Source of the DNA: Kitasatospora humi
Lineage (GTDB): Bacteria > Actinomycetota > Actinomycetes > Streptomycetales > Streptomycetaceae
Reading direction: 5' to 3'
Assembly (NCBI RefSeq): GCF_020907985.1
Contig: NZ_JAJJPA010000016.1
Location: 1 to 64,000 of the forward strand
Length of the DNA stretch: 64,000 nt
Under the pieces are notes generated by a model. The model had not been told where the DNA came from. It saw only the letters and a list, made by a program, of their open reading frames with translations, and searched no databases. The position numbers were made by a program, and so were the translations under genes. This document shows positions 32,476 through 41,053 of the stretch, one piece after another (within the stretch, counting starts at the first letter, position 1; the number at the start of each line of letters is the position of its first letter).

Positions 32476-33378
32476 ATGGAACGCCAGACCGATGTGCTGG
32501 TGCTGGGCGGCGCGGGGGTGGACAGCATCGTCCAGGTCCCCGAACTGCCGCTGCCGTACGCGGACAGCTACCCGGTGCCGCGCATCGAGACCCGCGCCGG
32601 GCAGACCGGGGACTTCGTCGCGCTGGGGCTGCAAGCGCTCGGCCTGCGCACCCACCACCTGGACCTGCTCGGCGACGACCCCGAGGGCCGGCTGGTCCGG
32701 AGGCTGCACCAAGACCGGGGGCTCCCACTGACCACCTTCCCGCTTCCCGGGGGCACCCGGCGCGCCGTCAACCTGGTCGGTCCGGACGGACGCCGGCTCT
32801 CGCTCTACGACGCCTCCCGGACCGCCCCGGCGGACCGGCTGCCCGCCGAGGCCGTCCGCGCGCTGGCCGCCGCCAGCCGGCACGTGCACGTGTCGATCAC
32901 CCAGCCGTGTGCCGACGCGCTGCCGGACCTGCGTGCGTCGGGAGCGACGATCTCCACCGATCTGCACGACTGGGACGGCAGCGAGCCCTACCACCAGCCG
33001 TTCGCCGAGGCGGCCGACCTGGTCTTCGTCTCGGCCGCCAAGCTGGCCGACCCGGAGCGCACCATGCGGCGGATCACCGAGCTCGGCCGGGCCGCGGTGG
33101 TGGTCGCCACGGCCGGTGCGCAGGGCAGTTACCTGCTGGCGGAGGGCGAGCTGACGCACACACCGGCCGTGGCGCCGCCCGTTCCGGTGGTCGACTCCAA
33201 CGGGGCGGGGGATGCGTTCGCCGCCGGATTCCTGTTCGGCTGGCTGGCGGGGGAGCCGCTCGCGCGGTGCGCGCGCTACGGCGCGATAGCCGGGGCCCAC
33301 GCCTGCACCGTGCCGGCCACCGGGGTGGATCCGCTCACCCGGGCCGAACTGCTGGCCCGGGCAGCCCAGTTGGACTGA
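32476..33378 (+). CDS. PfkB-family carbohydrate kinase
   Basis: A 300-residue ribokinase-fold sugar kinase. LVLGGAGVDSIVQVPELPLP opens the fold, RAGQTGDFVALGLQALG is the N-terminal signature region, and DSNGAGDAFAAGFLFG is PfkB signature 2 with the catalytic Asp. It phosphorylates a sugar or nucleoside with ATP; the substrate is unclear. GGAGGC precedes ATG 32476. The large palindrome at its promoter indicates tight control by a sugar-responsive repressor, perhaps shared with the ABC transporter at 39.9 kb. Confidence 0.87.
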   Translation: MERQTDVLVLGGAGVDSIVQVPELPLPYADSYPVPRIETRAGQTGDFVALGLQALGLRTHHLDLLGDDPEGRLVRRLHQDRGLPLTTFPLPGGTRRAVNLVGPDGRRLSLYDASRTAPADRLPAEAVRALAAASRHVHVSITQPCADALPDLRASGATISTDLHDWDGSEPYHQPFAEAADLVFVSAAKLADPERTMRRITELGRAAVVVATAGAQGSYLLAEGELTHTPAVAPPVPVVDSNGAGDAFAAGFLFGWLAGEPLARCARYGAIAGAHACTVPATGVDPLTRAELLARAAQLD

Positions 33379-33536
33379 GCCCGGTCGCCCGCCCGCAGGG
33401 CAGCCGGGTGGCGGCGGGCCGCGGGGGAACCCGGGGCCGCCCGGCGGGCCGGTGGTGCGCGAGCCCGCCTGCTGTCCCCTCGGCACGAGGCTGGTTGACG
33501 TGCCCCGGGCCGGGCGGTCCGCGGTGGTGAGCGACC

Positions 33537-34070
33537 TCAGTCGATCGGGTCGTTGAGGTTCCCGCTGATGTCGGGGATGGTCGCCAGCACCACCGGCGAG
33601 ACCGGCCCCAGCGGGTCGGTCGGGTAGGGCGTCGCGCCCTTGGGGGCGGCGACCTCGACGTACAGCTGGTGCAGGGTGAGGGTGAACTTGTTGCCCCCGT
33701 GCCCGTCGCCCTCCATGTACCACTGGACGCCGTCCACGTTCGGCCCGCGGTCCGACGCGTGCGCGTCGAGCGAGGCCGGCCGCGGCACCCCGCAGCGCAG
33801 CACGGTGCGCGGTGAGGTGGCCCACACCGCGACGTACGGCGACGGGTCGGTGCGCGGATGGCCCTCGAACTGCGCGGGCAGCTGCTTCATCAGTGCCTGG
33901 CAGGGTCCGACGGCGTCCGCGGGCGGCTTCGGCGCGCTGGTCGGCGGCTGGTAGGGGCCGGTCATCATCACGGCGGCGACGCAGCCCAGCAGAACCACCG
34001 GGGGCGCCAGCCAGCGCACCGGCGCCGGAACGGCCCGGAGTGCGCGCAACGGACGGCTGGATTCGGACAC
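33537..34070 (-). CDS. DUF3515 domain protein
   Basis: A 177-residue protein with one N-terminal membrane anchor (WLAPPVVLLGCVAAVMMTG) and an extracytoplasmic DUF3515 domain. The family pattern CQALMKQLPAQFEG...AVWATSPRTVLRCGVPRPASL is clear, with two conserved cysteines. Function unknown; the family is common in Streptomyces. GTG 34070 has no ribosome-binding site but a TACCAT -10 sits 6 nt upstream, so it is probably leaderless. Confidence 0.82.
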   Translation of the reverse strand: MSESSRPLRALRAVPAPVRWLAPPVVLLGCVAAVMMTGPYQPPTSAPKPPADAVGPCQALMKQLPAQFEGHPRTDPSPYVAVWATSPRTVLRCGVPRPASLDAHASDRGPNVDGVQWYMEGDGHGGNKFTLTLHQLYVEVAAPKGATPYPTDPLGPVSPVVLATIPDISGNLNDPID

Positions 34071-34076
34071 CGATCG

Positions 34077-34082
34077 ATGGTA
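34077..34082 (-). promoter_or_regulatory. Leaderless-type -10 of the DUF3515 gene
   Basis: TACCAT on the minus strand, 6 nt, then GTG 34070. Confidence 0.55.
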
Positions 34083-34112
34083 ACCGCCGTCCGCTGCGCG
34101 CTCCGGCCCGGG

Positions 34113-34667
34113 TCACTCCTGGCGGATCGCGGAGATGTCGAACTCCAGCACCACCTTGTCGCCGACCAGCACACCGCCGCCCTCCAGCGCGGCGTTCCAG
34201 TTCACCCCCCAGTCCCTGCGGTTGATCGTGGTCGACCCGGTCAACCCCAGCCGCAGATTGCCGTACGGGTCGCGGGCCGCGCCGTCGTACTCGACGTCCA
34301 GGGTGACCGGCCTGGTGGTTTCCTTGATCCTCAGGTCGCCGGTGACCCGGAAGGCCTCACCGCCCTTGGACTCGATGCCGGTCGAGGTGAAGACGATGTC
34401 CGGGTAGGTCGGGGCGTCCAGGAAGTCATTGGTGCGCAGGTGCTGGTCGCGCTGGTCGACGCCGGTGTTGATGCTGGCGGTCTTGATGGTGACCGTGGCG
34501 CGCGACTTGGTGGGGTCGGTGCCGTCGATGGTGGCGCTGCCTTCGAACTCGCCGAAGTAGCCGCGCACCTTGGTGACCATGGCGTGGCGGGCCACGAACC
34601 CGATCCGGGTGTGGGCCGGGTCGAAGACGTAGCGCCCGCTCAGCTCGGCGGGGGGAATGGTGGTCAT
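34113..34667 (-). CDS. YceI-family lipid-binding protein
   Basis: A 184-residue lipocalin-like YceI protein thought to bind isoprenoid or other lipids. GRYVFDPAHTRIGFVARHAMVTKVRGYFGEF and the later TINRRDWGVNWNAALEGGGVLVGDKVVLEFDI are the family blocks. There is no signal peptide, so it is likely cytoplasmic, unlike many periplasmic relatives. ATG 34667 has AGGGAG 7 nt upstream. The next gene in the same direction is DUF3515, 42 bp on. Confidence 0.92.
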   Translation of the reverse strand: MTTIPPAELSGRYVFDPAHTRIGFVARHAMVTKVRGYFGEFEGSATIDGTDPTKSRATVTIKTASINTGVDQRDQHLRTNDFLDAPTYPDIVFTSTGIESKGGEAFRVTGDLRIKETTRPVTLDVEYDGAARDPYGNLRLGLTGSTTINRRDWGVNWNAALEGGGVLVGDKVVLEFDISAIRQE

Positions 34668-34774
34668 GCGAGAGCTCCCTGGGCTCGTGGGTTCGGGCAC
34701 CCACGACCGTAGGCCGCCCGCCCGTCGCCCGCGCGGCTACGGCGCGGACCGCCGGGCGAGCCGCCCCGGATGGG

Positions 34775-34954
34775 TCAGCGCGTCCGGGGTGGCGGTTCCG
34801 GAGGGCGGTTCGGGTCGGGGCCGCTCGGGTCCGGCGGTGGCACCGGCGAGGGTGGTGGCACCGGGCCCGGCTCCGGCGGCAGCGGTTCGGGAGGAATCGG
34901 CGGGTGCGGTTGCGGCGGCGCCGCGTCCGGGTCGGCGGGGAAGGGGATGGTCAT
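34775..34954 (-). CDS. Small proline-rich protein (59 aa)
   Basis: A 59-residue peptide starting MTIPFPADPDAAPPQPHPP and nearly half proline, with acidic residues spaced through it and a basic end (PPRTR). It has no signal peptide, cysteine or hydrophobic segment and is expected to be unstructured. A good GAGGTGA ribosome-binding site lies 6 nt before ATG 34954, and the composition is unlike the other five frames. It stands alone between YceI and the beta-lactamase-like gene. Function unknown. Confidence 0.6.
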   Translation of the reverse strand: MTIPFPADPDAAPPQPHPPIPPEPLPPEPGPVPPPSPVPPPDPSGPDPNRPPEPPPRTR

Positions 34955-35103
34955 GATCTGTCACCTCACGATTGGTGCCTACCCGGCGACCCCGCGCCGA
35001 ACCGCGCGCCGGCGGTCCGACGGTCGGCCCCATGCGCTGACAAAGAGCGAGTAAAGATACGCTCACGGTCACATGTTCATGTCGACCTGGGGGTGGGTCC
35101 GGA

Positions 35104-36433
35104 ATGCTCGACGGACTGACGGAGTTCTGCACGAAGGCGCTGGTGGAGCACGACTGTCCGTCGGTCTCGATCGCGGTGGTCCGGCGCGATGAGGTGGTAC
35201 TGGAACGCGCCTACGGCTGGGCCGACATCGAGGGCCGGCGGGCGGCGACCACCGGAACTGCCTATGCCGTGGCCTCGATCAGCAAGTCGATCACCGCAAC
35301 CGCCGTCTGCGCCGCGACAGATGACGGCCTGTTCAGGGCTGGACGAAGCGGTGCCGGGGCCGGACGGCGATCCGTCGCCCACGGTCCGTCAGTTGCTGCA
35401 GCACCGCGGCGGGCTGGCCGCCTACTACGACTTCCACTACGCGGACACCCCGCGGCCGATCCACAGCGACCGCTACCAGGTGCGGTTCCGTGAGCCGGGC
35501 AGCGGCTTCGAGTACGCCAACCTCGGCTACCACCGGCTCGGTCGACTGCTGGAGCGGGCCGACGGCGGCAGCCTGGCCGACTGCTTGCGGGAGCGGGTCT
35601 TCGAGCCGCTCGGCATGGCCGACAGCCACTTCGCCGACCGCTACCCGGGCAGCGCCCCCGCCGCCCGCCGCTACACCGCGGACGGCCGGGCCTACCCGCT
35701 GTGCGCGAGCGGCGGCACGCCGGCGGCCAGTGCGGTCTGGGCCACCGCCGCCGACCTGGCCCGGTTCGGCCACCGGGCGCCGGGCCTGCTGCGCCCGGAG
35801 ACCGCCGCGGCGACGGTCAGCGCCCCGCCGATCACCGACCACGTCGGTTACGGCCTCGGCTGGATCGTCTCCACCGGCCCCGGCCCGCAGATCCGCAGCC
35901 ACGGCGGCGGCATGGGCGGGGTGGCCGCGCTGCTGATCGCCGCACCGGAGCAGGACCTCTCGGTCGCCGTGCTGACCAACAGCACCGACAAGGCGGCCCG
36001 GGACGCCATCGTCGAGCACGTCATGACCGAGCTGGTCCCCGGCTACCGCACCGAGCAGATCACCCCGTTCGCCGCCGACCCCGCCGGCCCGCTCACGCTG
36101 GCCGTGGGCAGCCGCTGGGCCGGGCGGATCGCCACGACCGATGACGAACTGCCCATTTCCATAGTCGTCATGACTGAACATCAGATACTCCTCGCGGTGG
36201 GCGGTGAAGCCGTCGCGGTCGCGGCCGGCGCCCACGCGGCGGCCGGGCTGCGCGCTGTCGCACGGATCCAGCTGCCCACTGCCGACGCCCGGGTCAACAG
36301 CCCTGTGCTGGGGCTGGAGTTGAACGAGCAAGACGGCCGGCTGGTCGGCCGTGCCGTCGCCCACAAGGCGGGTGACAGCACTGGCTGGCTGGGCAACTTC
36401 CTGCCTCATTCCTGTGAGTTGGCACGAATCTGA
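35104..36433 (+). pseudogene. Frameshifted class C beta-lactamase-like serine hydrolase
   Basis: The intact protein would be about 442 residues of the beta-lactamase/D-aminopeptidase family. The first frame has the nucleophile motif S-x-x-K in VASISKSITATA, and the second has YANLGY (the Y-x-N motif), HGGGMGG (third motif) and a C-terminal domain. The frames meet at 35335-35339, where one extra G in the run CAGGGCT breaks the gene; skipping it reads DGLF-R-LDEAVPG continuously. It could be a true pseudogene or a homopolymer error. ATG 35104 starts the gene. Confidence 0.75.
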
Positions 36434-36485
36434 CGTCGCACGACCCAATGGACTTGATCGGATAGTTGCCGGCCCGCGGTCGCGG

Positions 36486-36507
36486 TGTTCAGGTCAAGCG
36501 CTGAACA
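36486..36507. promoter_or_regulatory. Inverted repeat abutting the GNAT start codon
   Basis: TGTTCAG-N8-CTGAACA ends directly at ATG 36508. It is a candidate operator or translational hairpin. Confidence 0.4.
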
Positions 36508-37041
36508 ATGGTCACCATGCCTACCGTCTTTGTCACTCCCGGCGTCACGCACGCCGCCGAGCTCGGCCGTCTCCTCGTGACCGCCTGGCTCGAGACCTAT
36601 CCCGATCCCCACGCGGGGATCGACGAGGCGTGGATCCGGGCCGCGCAGGGCCACCAGTTGACGGAGCAGGGCATCGAGCGCTGGCGGGCCTTCCTGGCCG
36701 AGGTCCAGCGGGCGCCGGCCGACCACTTCTGCCGGGCGGTGCGCAGCGCGCCGGACGGCCCGCTGGTCGGGGTGGTCTGCGGACTGCGGGCCGAGGAGGT
36801 CAGCTTGGGACCGATGTACCTGCTCGGCTCGGCGCAGGGGCGCGGAACCGGCAGTGCGTTGATGGCCGAGTTCCTGGCCTGGGCGGACCCGGATCCGGTC
36901 GCCCTCTGGGTCACCGAGTACAACCGGTCGGCCGTGCGGTTCTACGCGCGGCACGGCTTCACGGCCACCGGTGAACGCACGCTGTGGAAGGGGCGGCTGC
37001 CCAATCTGCGGATGGTGCGGCCGGCTGGTGGCGTGCGGTGA
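36508..37041 (+). CDS. GNAT-family N-acetyltransferase
   Basis: A 177-residue GNAT enzyme. LVGVVCGLRAEEVSLGPMYLL precedes the acetyl-CoA loop AQGRGTGSALMAEFLAW, and WVTEYNRSAVRFYARHGFTATGE is the C-terminal GNAT block. The substrate is unknown. ATG 36508 and ATG 36517 are both possible and neither has a strong ribosome-binding site. The stop codon is inside a hairpin (37037-37067). Confidence 0.82.
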   Translation: MVTMPTVFVTPGVTHAAELGRLLVTAWLETYPDPHAGIDEAWIRAAQGHQLTEQGIERWRAFLAEVQRAPADHFCRAVRSAPDGPLVGVVCGLRAEEVSLGPMYLLGSAQGRGTGSALMAEFLAWADPDPVALWVTEYNRSAVRFYARHGFTATGERTLWKGRLPNLRMVRPAGGVR

Positions 37042-37067
37042 TGACCTTGTGCCGCAAGGTCATCACC
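37037..37067. terminator. Terminator overlapping the GNAT stop codon
   Basis: A perfect 13-bp stem (GGTGATGACCTTG and its complement) with a 5-nt loop. The TGA stop is in the left arm. Confidence 0.75.
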
Positions 37068-37140
37068 ATGATCAACAACTTGGGGGCGGTTCCGACCTGC
37101 CCGGATGCACGTGCGAGAGTTGAGGGCAGAAGGGGACGAG

Positions 37141-38232
37141 ATGACCGTGCAACTGTCTGAAGATTTCTGTGCCGCGGTGGCCACCGCCGACCCGCTGGGC
37201 GCCGACCCGGTTCTCGCCACCCTGCCGGAGGTGAACGAGCAAGGTGACCTGCGCCGGCTCGCCGCCATCCTCGCCGACCTCGGTGAGGCCGCCGCCCGGA
37301 CCGAACCGGTCACGCCGGTGGACCGGTTGGCCGCGATGCGTGACCTCGGGATGACGCTCGGTTCGTTCAAGCGGCACGGCGTGGAGCCGCTGGCCGCCGT
37401 CCCCGCGGTCGAACCGCTGCTGCTGCGCCTGGGCCAGACGACCGACATGGTGCCGCGCGACACCGTCTTCCACTACGGCGCCTGGAATCCGCGCGGCGCC
37501 CGACAGCGGATGTACACCGGTGATTTCGAGGAGGACGTGCTGATCGAGTCGGTGCGGCTCGGCGCGATGGGCCTGGAGCGGTCCGCGCTGGCACTGGCCG
37601 AACTCGACTGCCTCGAACCGGCGGATCCGCAGTACGCCGACAGCCTGGCGCGGGCCGTCGAGGGCCTCACCGTGCTGCCCGACCAGATCGGCCGGGTGGC
37701 CGAACTGGTGCCCCCGGCCCAGTTCTTCATGGTCCGGCTACGGCCCTACATGGAGGACGTGGTGGTCGGCGGCCGGTCGTTCTACGGCCCGGCCGCCGCC
37801 CATGTGCCGCTCTACCTGGTCGACCACCTGCTCTGGTCCAGTGACCGGGTGGATCCGGAGCACGCCGCCCTCCAGCAGGGACTGCTCGACTACGGCCTGC
37901 CGGAGTGGGGCCGGATCTACCGCAAGCGGCAGGGCTGCGAGTCGGCCGTCAGCCAGGTGGTGCGGGCGCTGCTGACGGCCGGGCAGGAGGCCTCCCCGCA
38001 GGTGCTGGCGGCCGGTCACGCGGTGGCCGAACTGCTGCGCTCGCTGGTGGTGTTCCGCGGCCGGCACCTGCGGCTGGTCCGCGAGGCCTACACCATCGAG
38101 AGCCCGTACACCACCGGCAGTGCGGGCGCCGCACCCGAGGTGGTGAAGATGGTGCTCGACCTCACCCGGGAGTGCGAGCGCCAGTTCGTCGGTCCGGTCG
38201 GCTCGGCCGCCGACCCCACGCCGTTACCATGA
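37141..38232 (+). CDS. PrnB/DUF1864-like protein of the haem dioxygenase superfamily
   Basis: A 363-residue, all-helical protein. HYGAWNPRGARQRMYTGDFEE, MVRLRPYMEDVVVGGRSFYGPAAAHVPLYLVD and the C-terminal RHLRLVREAYTI...TTGSAGAAPEVV resemble DUF1864 proteins, which include PrnB of pyrrolnitrin synthesis and are distantly related to tryptophan/indoleamine dioxygenases. No pyrrolnitrin genes are nearby. ATG 37141 has AAGGGG 5 nt upstream; ATG 37105 has none. The 3' end overlaps the convergent methyltransferase gene by 71 bp. The family call is by pattern and not certain. Confidence 0.6.
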   Translation: MTVQLSEDFCAAVATADPLGADPVLATLPEVNEQGDLRRLAAILADLGEAAARTEPVTPVDRLAAMRDLGMTLGSFKRHGVEPLAAVPAVEPLLLRLGQTTDMVPRDTVFHYGAWNPRGARQRMYTGDFEEDVLIESVRLGAMGLERSALALAELDCLEPADPQYADSLARAVEGLTVLPDQIGRVAELVPPAQFFMVRLRPYMEDVVVGGRSFYGPAAAHVPLYLVDHLLWSSDRVDPEHAALQQGLLDYGLPEWGRIYRKRQGCESAVSQVVRALLTAGQEASPQVLAAGHAVAELLRSLVVFRGRHLRLVREAYTIESPYTTGSAGAAPEVVKMVLDLTRECERQFVGPVGSAADPTPLP

Positions 38233-39025
38233 AGTTCGGCATGTACCGCACCTCCTGACGCTGGATCAACTCCACCGTCGCATCCAACTCCTGGGCGGTG
38301 ATCCGGCCAGTGGCCAGCAGTGGTGTGCGCAGTTGACGAAGGGTCAGCACCAGGAACGGGGTGCCACCGGGCAGCACCGGTGCGTGCACCAGTGCGCCGA
38401 CCTCGGCCAGCCCGGCGTCCGCGAGGGCGTCGGGCAGCCACCGGCCGCAGCCGGCGTACCCGCCCGCGTTCCCGAAGGCGGCCTGCAGCGCCGCGTACAG
38501 GCGGTCGGCCAGCTCGCCGTGGCCGACCGGCCAGTACCGGGCCACCGCGGCCGCCATCGCGCCCTCGATGTCGAAGTCCTCGACCATCACCCAGCCCCCC
38601 GGCCGGGTCGCGGTCACCAGTCGGTGCAGCGCCTCCTCGCGGGCCGGCAGGTGCTCCAGCAGGGCACGGGCGTGCACCAGGTCGTAGGCGTCGGCGGGCA
38701 GCGGATCGGTCAGTACGTCCTGCCGCCGCACCGTGAGGTTGGGCAGGCCGTGGCCGTCGGCGAACCGCGGGTCCAGGTCGATCGCCTCCACCGAGCCGGT
38801 GGCGCCGACCCGCCCGGCCAGCCAGCGGGCCACGCTGCCGGCCCCGCAGCCCACCTCCAGGCATCGCCAGCCCTCCGCCACGCCGAGCCCGGCCAGCCGG
38901 TCCAGGGTCACACCGTCGTAGACGGCCTCCAACGCGGCCAGTCGCTCGTGTTCGCGCTCCCACGCGCGGTCGAAGACATACCGGTCGGCGGTGTCGAGCC
39001 GGCTGTCATGGGTGCCATCGGTCAC
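38162..39025 (-). CDS. SAM-dependent methyltransferase
   Basis: A 287-residue class I methyltransferase. CLEVGCGAGSVARWLAGRVG is SAM motif I, VEAIDLDPRFAD motif II, and DLVHARALLEHLPAREEALHRLVTATRPGGWVMVEDFD the post-motif region. The C-terminus continues about 13 residues beyond the usual VTAWGRRP ending, and this extension lies in the 71-bp overlap with the convergent gene. GTG 39025 has GGAGGG 9 nt upstream. The substrate is unknown. Confidence 0.85.
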   Translation of the reverse strand: MTDGTHDSRLDTADRYVFDRAWEREHERLAALEAVYDGVTLDRLAGLGVAEGWRCLEVGCGAGSVARWLAGRVGATGSVEAIDLDPRFADGHGLPNLTVRRQDVLTDPLPADAYDLVHARALLEHLPAREEALHRLVTATRPGGWVMVEDFDIEGAMAAAVARYWPVGHGELADRLYAALQAAFGNAGGYAGCGRWLPDALADAGLAEVGALVHAPVLPGGTPFLVLTLRQLRTPLLATGRITAQELDATVELIQRQEVRYMPNFMVTAWGRRPSRPDRRTGARTPG

Positions 39026-39166
39026 CGGTGTTGTCCCTCCGGGGGTGTCGGGCCCGTAGTTGTTGATCTTCGACTCTAGACCCTGCCGCCCGCGCCCGCT
39101 GCGATCTTTCGACATCGGGCAAGATGGCCGGGAAGACCGGGCGGATGAGGAGCGGAGGGCGGTCAG

Positions 39167-39817
39167 GTGCGCCGATTCGGGCGAGTGGTGGTCGGCACGG
39201 TGGCCGTGCTGGTACTGGGTCTGGTCGTGCACGGGGTGAAGCACGACGGCGGAACGGGCCGACCGGGTGCCGCCGCGCCGACCGCGGGGGCCGCGGCGCC
39301 GGGCAGCCCGTCGGCGAGCCCCTCGTCGGACCCGTACGACCCGGCGCACTTCGCGGCACCGGTCAAGACGCGGGCCGGGCAGGCCGGGATCGACCCGCAG
39401 CTACTGATGGCGATCCTCTACAACGAGAGTTACAAGCCGCACGACCCGGCCGCGGAACGCGCCTGGCAGGCGCTCAAGCCGGACGCGGCGTTCGGCATCG
39501 CCAACATGCACCGCGCCGCCTTCGACGACACCAAGGCCGGCCGGGACTTCGCCGACCGGCGTTGGGAGGAGCTGCCCGACGACCCGGACCTGGCCATCGA
39601 GGCGGCCGCCTGGTTCCTGCACGACCTGGCCGCCCAGCTGCCCGCGCACCCCGCCGCCGGCCTGCCCCGCAACGACCTGCTGGCCATCGGCTACAACGCG
39701 GGCGCCGGAAACATGCTGGCCATCGCCCGCGGCACCGCACCCGGCCCGGCCGCCCGCTCCTACCTGGACCAGCTCCACGGCAACTGGGAGAAGGCGGCCC
39801 GCGCGCTGGCCGGCTGA
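39167..39817 (+). CDS. Lytic transglycosylase-like (SLT-fold) exported protein
   Basis: A 216-residue protein with an N-terminal membrane anchor or signal (GRVVVGTVAVLVLGLVVHGV), a Pro/Ala/Ser linker to about residue 62, and a lysozyme-like domain. The catalytic Glu87 is in LLMAILYNES, followed by the FGIANMHRAAF and AIGYNAGAGNM motifs of soluble lytic transglycosylases. It should cleave peptidoglycan outside the membrane. GTG 39167 follows GGAGGG. A bulged palindrome lies just past its stop. Confidence 0.82.
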   Translation: MRRFGRVVVGTVAVLVLGLVVHGVKHDGGTGRPGAAAPTAGAAAPGSPSASPSSDPYDPAHFAAPVKTRAGQAGIDPQLLMAILYNESYKPHDPAAERAWQALKPDAAFGIANMHRAAFDDTKAGRDFADRRWEELPDDPDLAIEAAAWFLHDLAAQLPAHPAAGLPRNDLLAIGYNAGAGNMLAIARGTAPGPAARSYLDQLHGNWEKAARALAG

Positions 39818-39845
39818 CCCCGTTGGAGCAATTGCTCCCAACGGG
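39818..39845. promoter_or_regulatory. Palindrome upstream of the sugar ABC operon
   Basis: CCCGTTGG-AGCAATTGCT-CCCAACGGG: a perfect 14-bp core, GGAGCAATTGCTCC, with arms that extend through a one-base bulge. It may terminate the preceding gene or, more likely given the shared AGCAATTGCT element with pfkB, be a sugar-repressor operator 96 bp before the operon. Confidence 0.6.
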
Positions 39846-39941
39846 TGTGCTTCAGCCCGTTCGGCGCAGTCCGCCTCGTGGCGGGCGGCGAACGGTTCGC
39901 AGACTCACGGCAGGGGGTGAACTCGGACCGGGAGGTTCCTC

Positions 39942-41042
39942 GTGAACAAGGTTCTGCGCCACACCGCCGTCACGGCCGGGACGACCGCCCTCCTCCTCGG
40001 GACCGCTGCCTGCGGCAGCGCCAAGCAGTCCGGCAGCGGTGGCGGTGCCACCGGTGCGGCGGCGACGATCACGATCGGCCTGCTGCTGCCGGAGTCCAAG
40101 ACCACCCGGTACGAGCAGTTCGACCGTCCGCTGATCGAGGGCCGGATCAAGGCGATGGCCCCGCACGCGACCATCGACTACTACAACGCCAACCAGGACG
40201 CCACGGTCCAGCAGACCCAGGTGGACACCGCGCTGACCAAGGGCGACAAGGTGCTGATCCTGGACGCGGTGGACGCCAAGGCGATCCAGTCCTCGGTGCA
40301 GAAGGCGCATGCCGCCGGGGCCAAGGTGGTGGCCTACGACCGGCTGGCCCAGGGCCCGGTGGACGCCTACGTCTCCTTCGACAACCGCAAGGTCGGCCGG
40401 CTGCAGGGCCAGGCGCTGGTGGCGGCGGTGGGCAGCAAGGCGTCCAGCGGCCAGATCATCATGATCAACGGCTCGCCCACCGATCCCAACGCGGCCGAGT
40501 TCAAGGCCGGCGCGCACAGCGAGATCGACGGCAAGCTGAAGATCGGCAAGGAGTACGACACGCCGAACTGGGATCCGAACAACGCCAACCAGGAGGCCAG
40601 CGCCGCGATAACCGCGATCGGCGGGCAAGAGGTGGTCAGCGTCTACTCGGCCAACGACGGGATGGCCGCCGGCGTCGCGACCGCGCTCCGGGCGGCCAAC
40701 CTGACCGTGCCGCTGACCGGTCAGGACGCCCAGCTCGACGCGGTGCAGCGGATCCTGGCGGGCACCCAGACCATGTCGATCTACAAGCCGTACAAGCCGG
40801 AGGCGGAGACCGCGGGCACCATGGCGATCACCCTCGCCAGGGGCGAGGCGCTCGACGCCTCGGTGGCGCCCACCACCGCCACCAACGGCAGCCACACCAC
40901 GGTCAAGGCCGAGCTGGTCGCCCCCACCGTGCTGACCAAGGACAACATCAAGAGCACCGTGGTCGCCGACGGTCTCTACACCGTCGCCCAGATCTGCACC
41001 CCGGACTACGCGGCCGCCTGCAGCGCGGCCGGCCTGCGCTGA
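39942..41042 (+). CDS. Sugar ABC transporter substrate-binding lipoprotein (XylF-like)
   Basis: A 366-residue periplasmic-binding-protein type I lipoprotein; the lipobox LGTAAC ends at Cys24. The fold starts at TITIGLLLPESKTTRYEQFDRPLIEGRIKAMAP and includes NANQDATVQQTQVDTALTKGDKVLILDAVD and VYSANDGMAAGVATAL, the pattern of xylose/ribose-type binding proteins. It delivers a monosaccharide, perhaps xylose, to the permease. GTG 39942 has GGGAGG 7 nt upstream. First gene of a three-gene operon. Confidence 0.9.
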   Translation: MNKVLRHTAVTAGTTALLLGTAACGSAKQSGSGGGATGAAATITIGLLLPESKTTRYEQFDRPLIEGRIKAMAPHATIDYYNANQDATVQQTQVDTALTKGDKVLILDAVDAKAIQSSVQKAHAAGAKVVAYDRLAQGPVDAYVSFDNRKVGRLQGQALVAAVGSKASSGQIIMINGSPTDPNAAEFKAGAHSEIDGKLKIGKEYDTPNWDPNNANQEASAAITAIGGQEVVSVYSANDGMAAGVATALRAANLTVPLTGQDAQLDAVQRILAGTQTMSIYKPYKPEAETAGTMAITLARGEALDASVAPTTATNGSHTTVKAELVAPTVLTKDNIKSTVVADGLYTVAQICTPDYAAACSAAGLR

Positions 41043-41053
41043 GGCGGCGCGCC

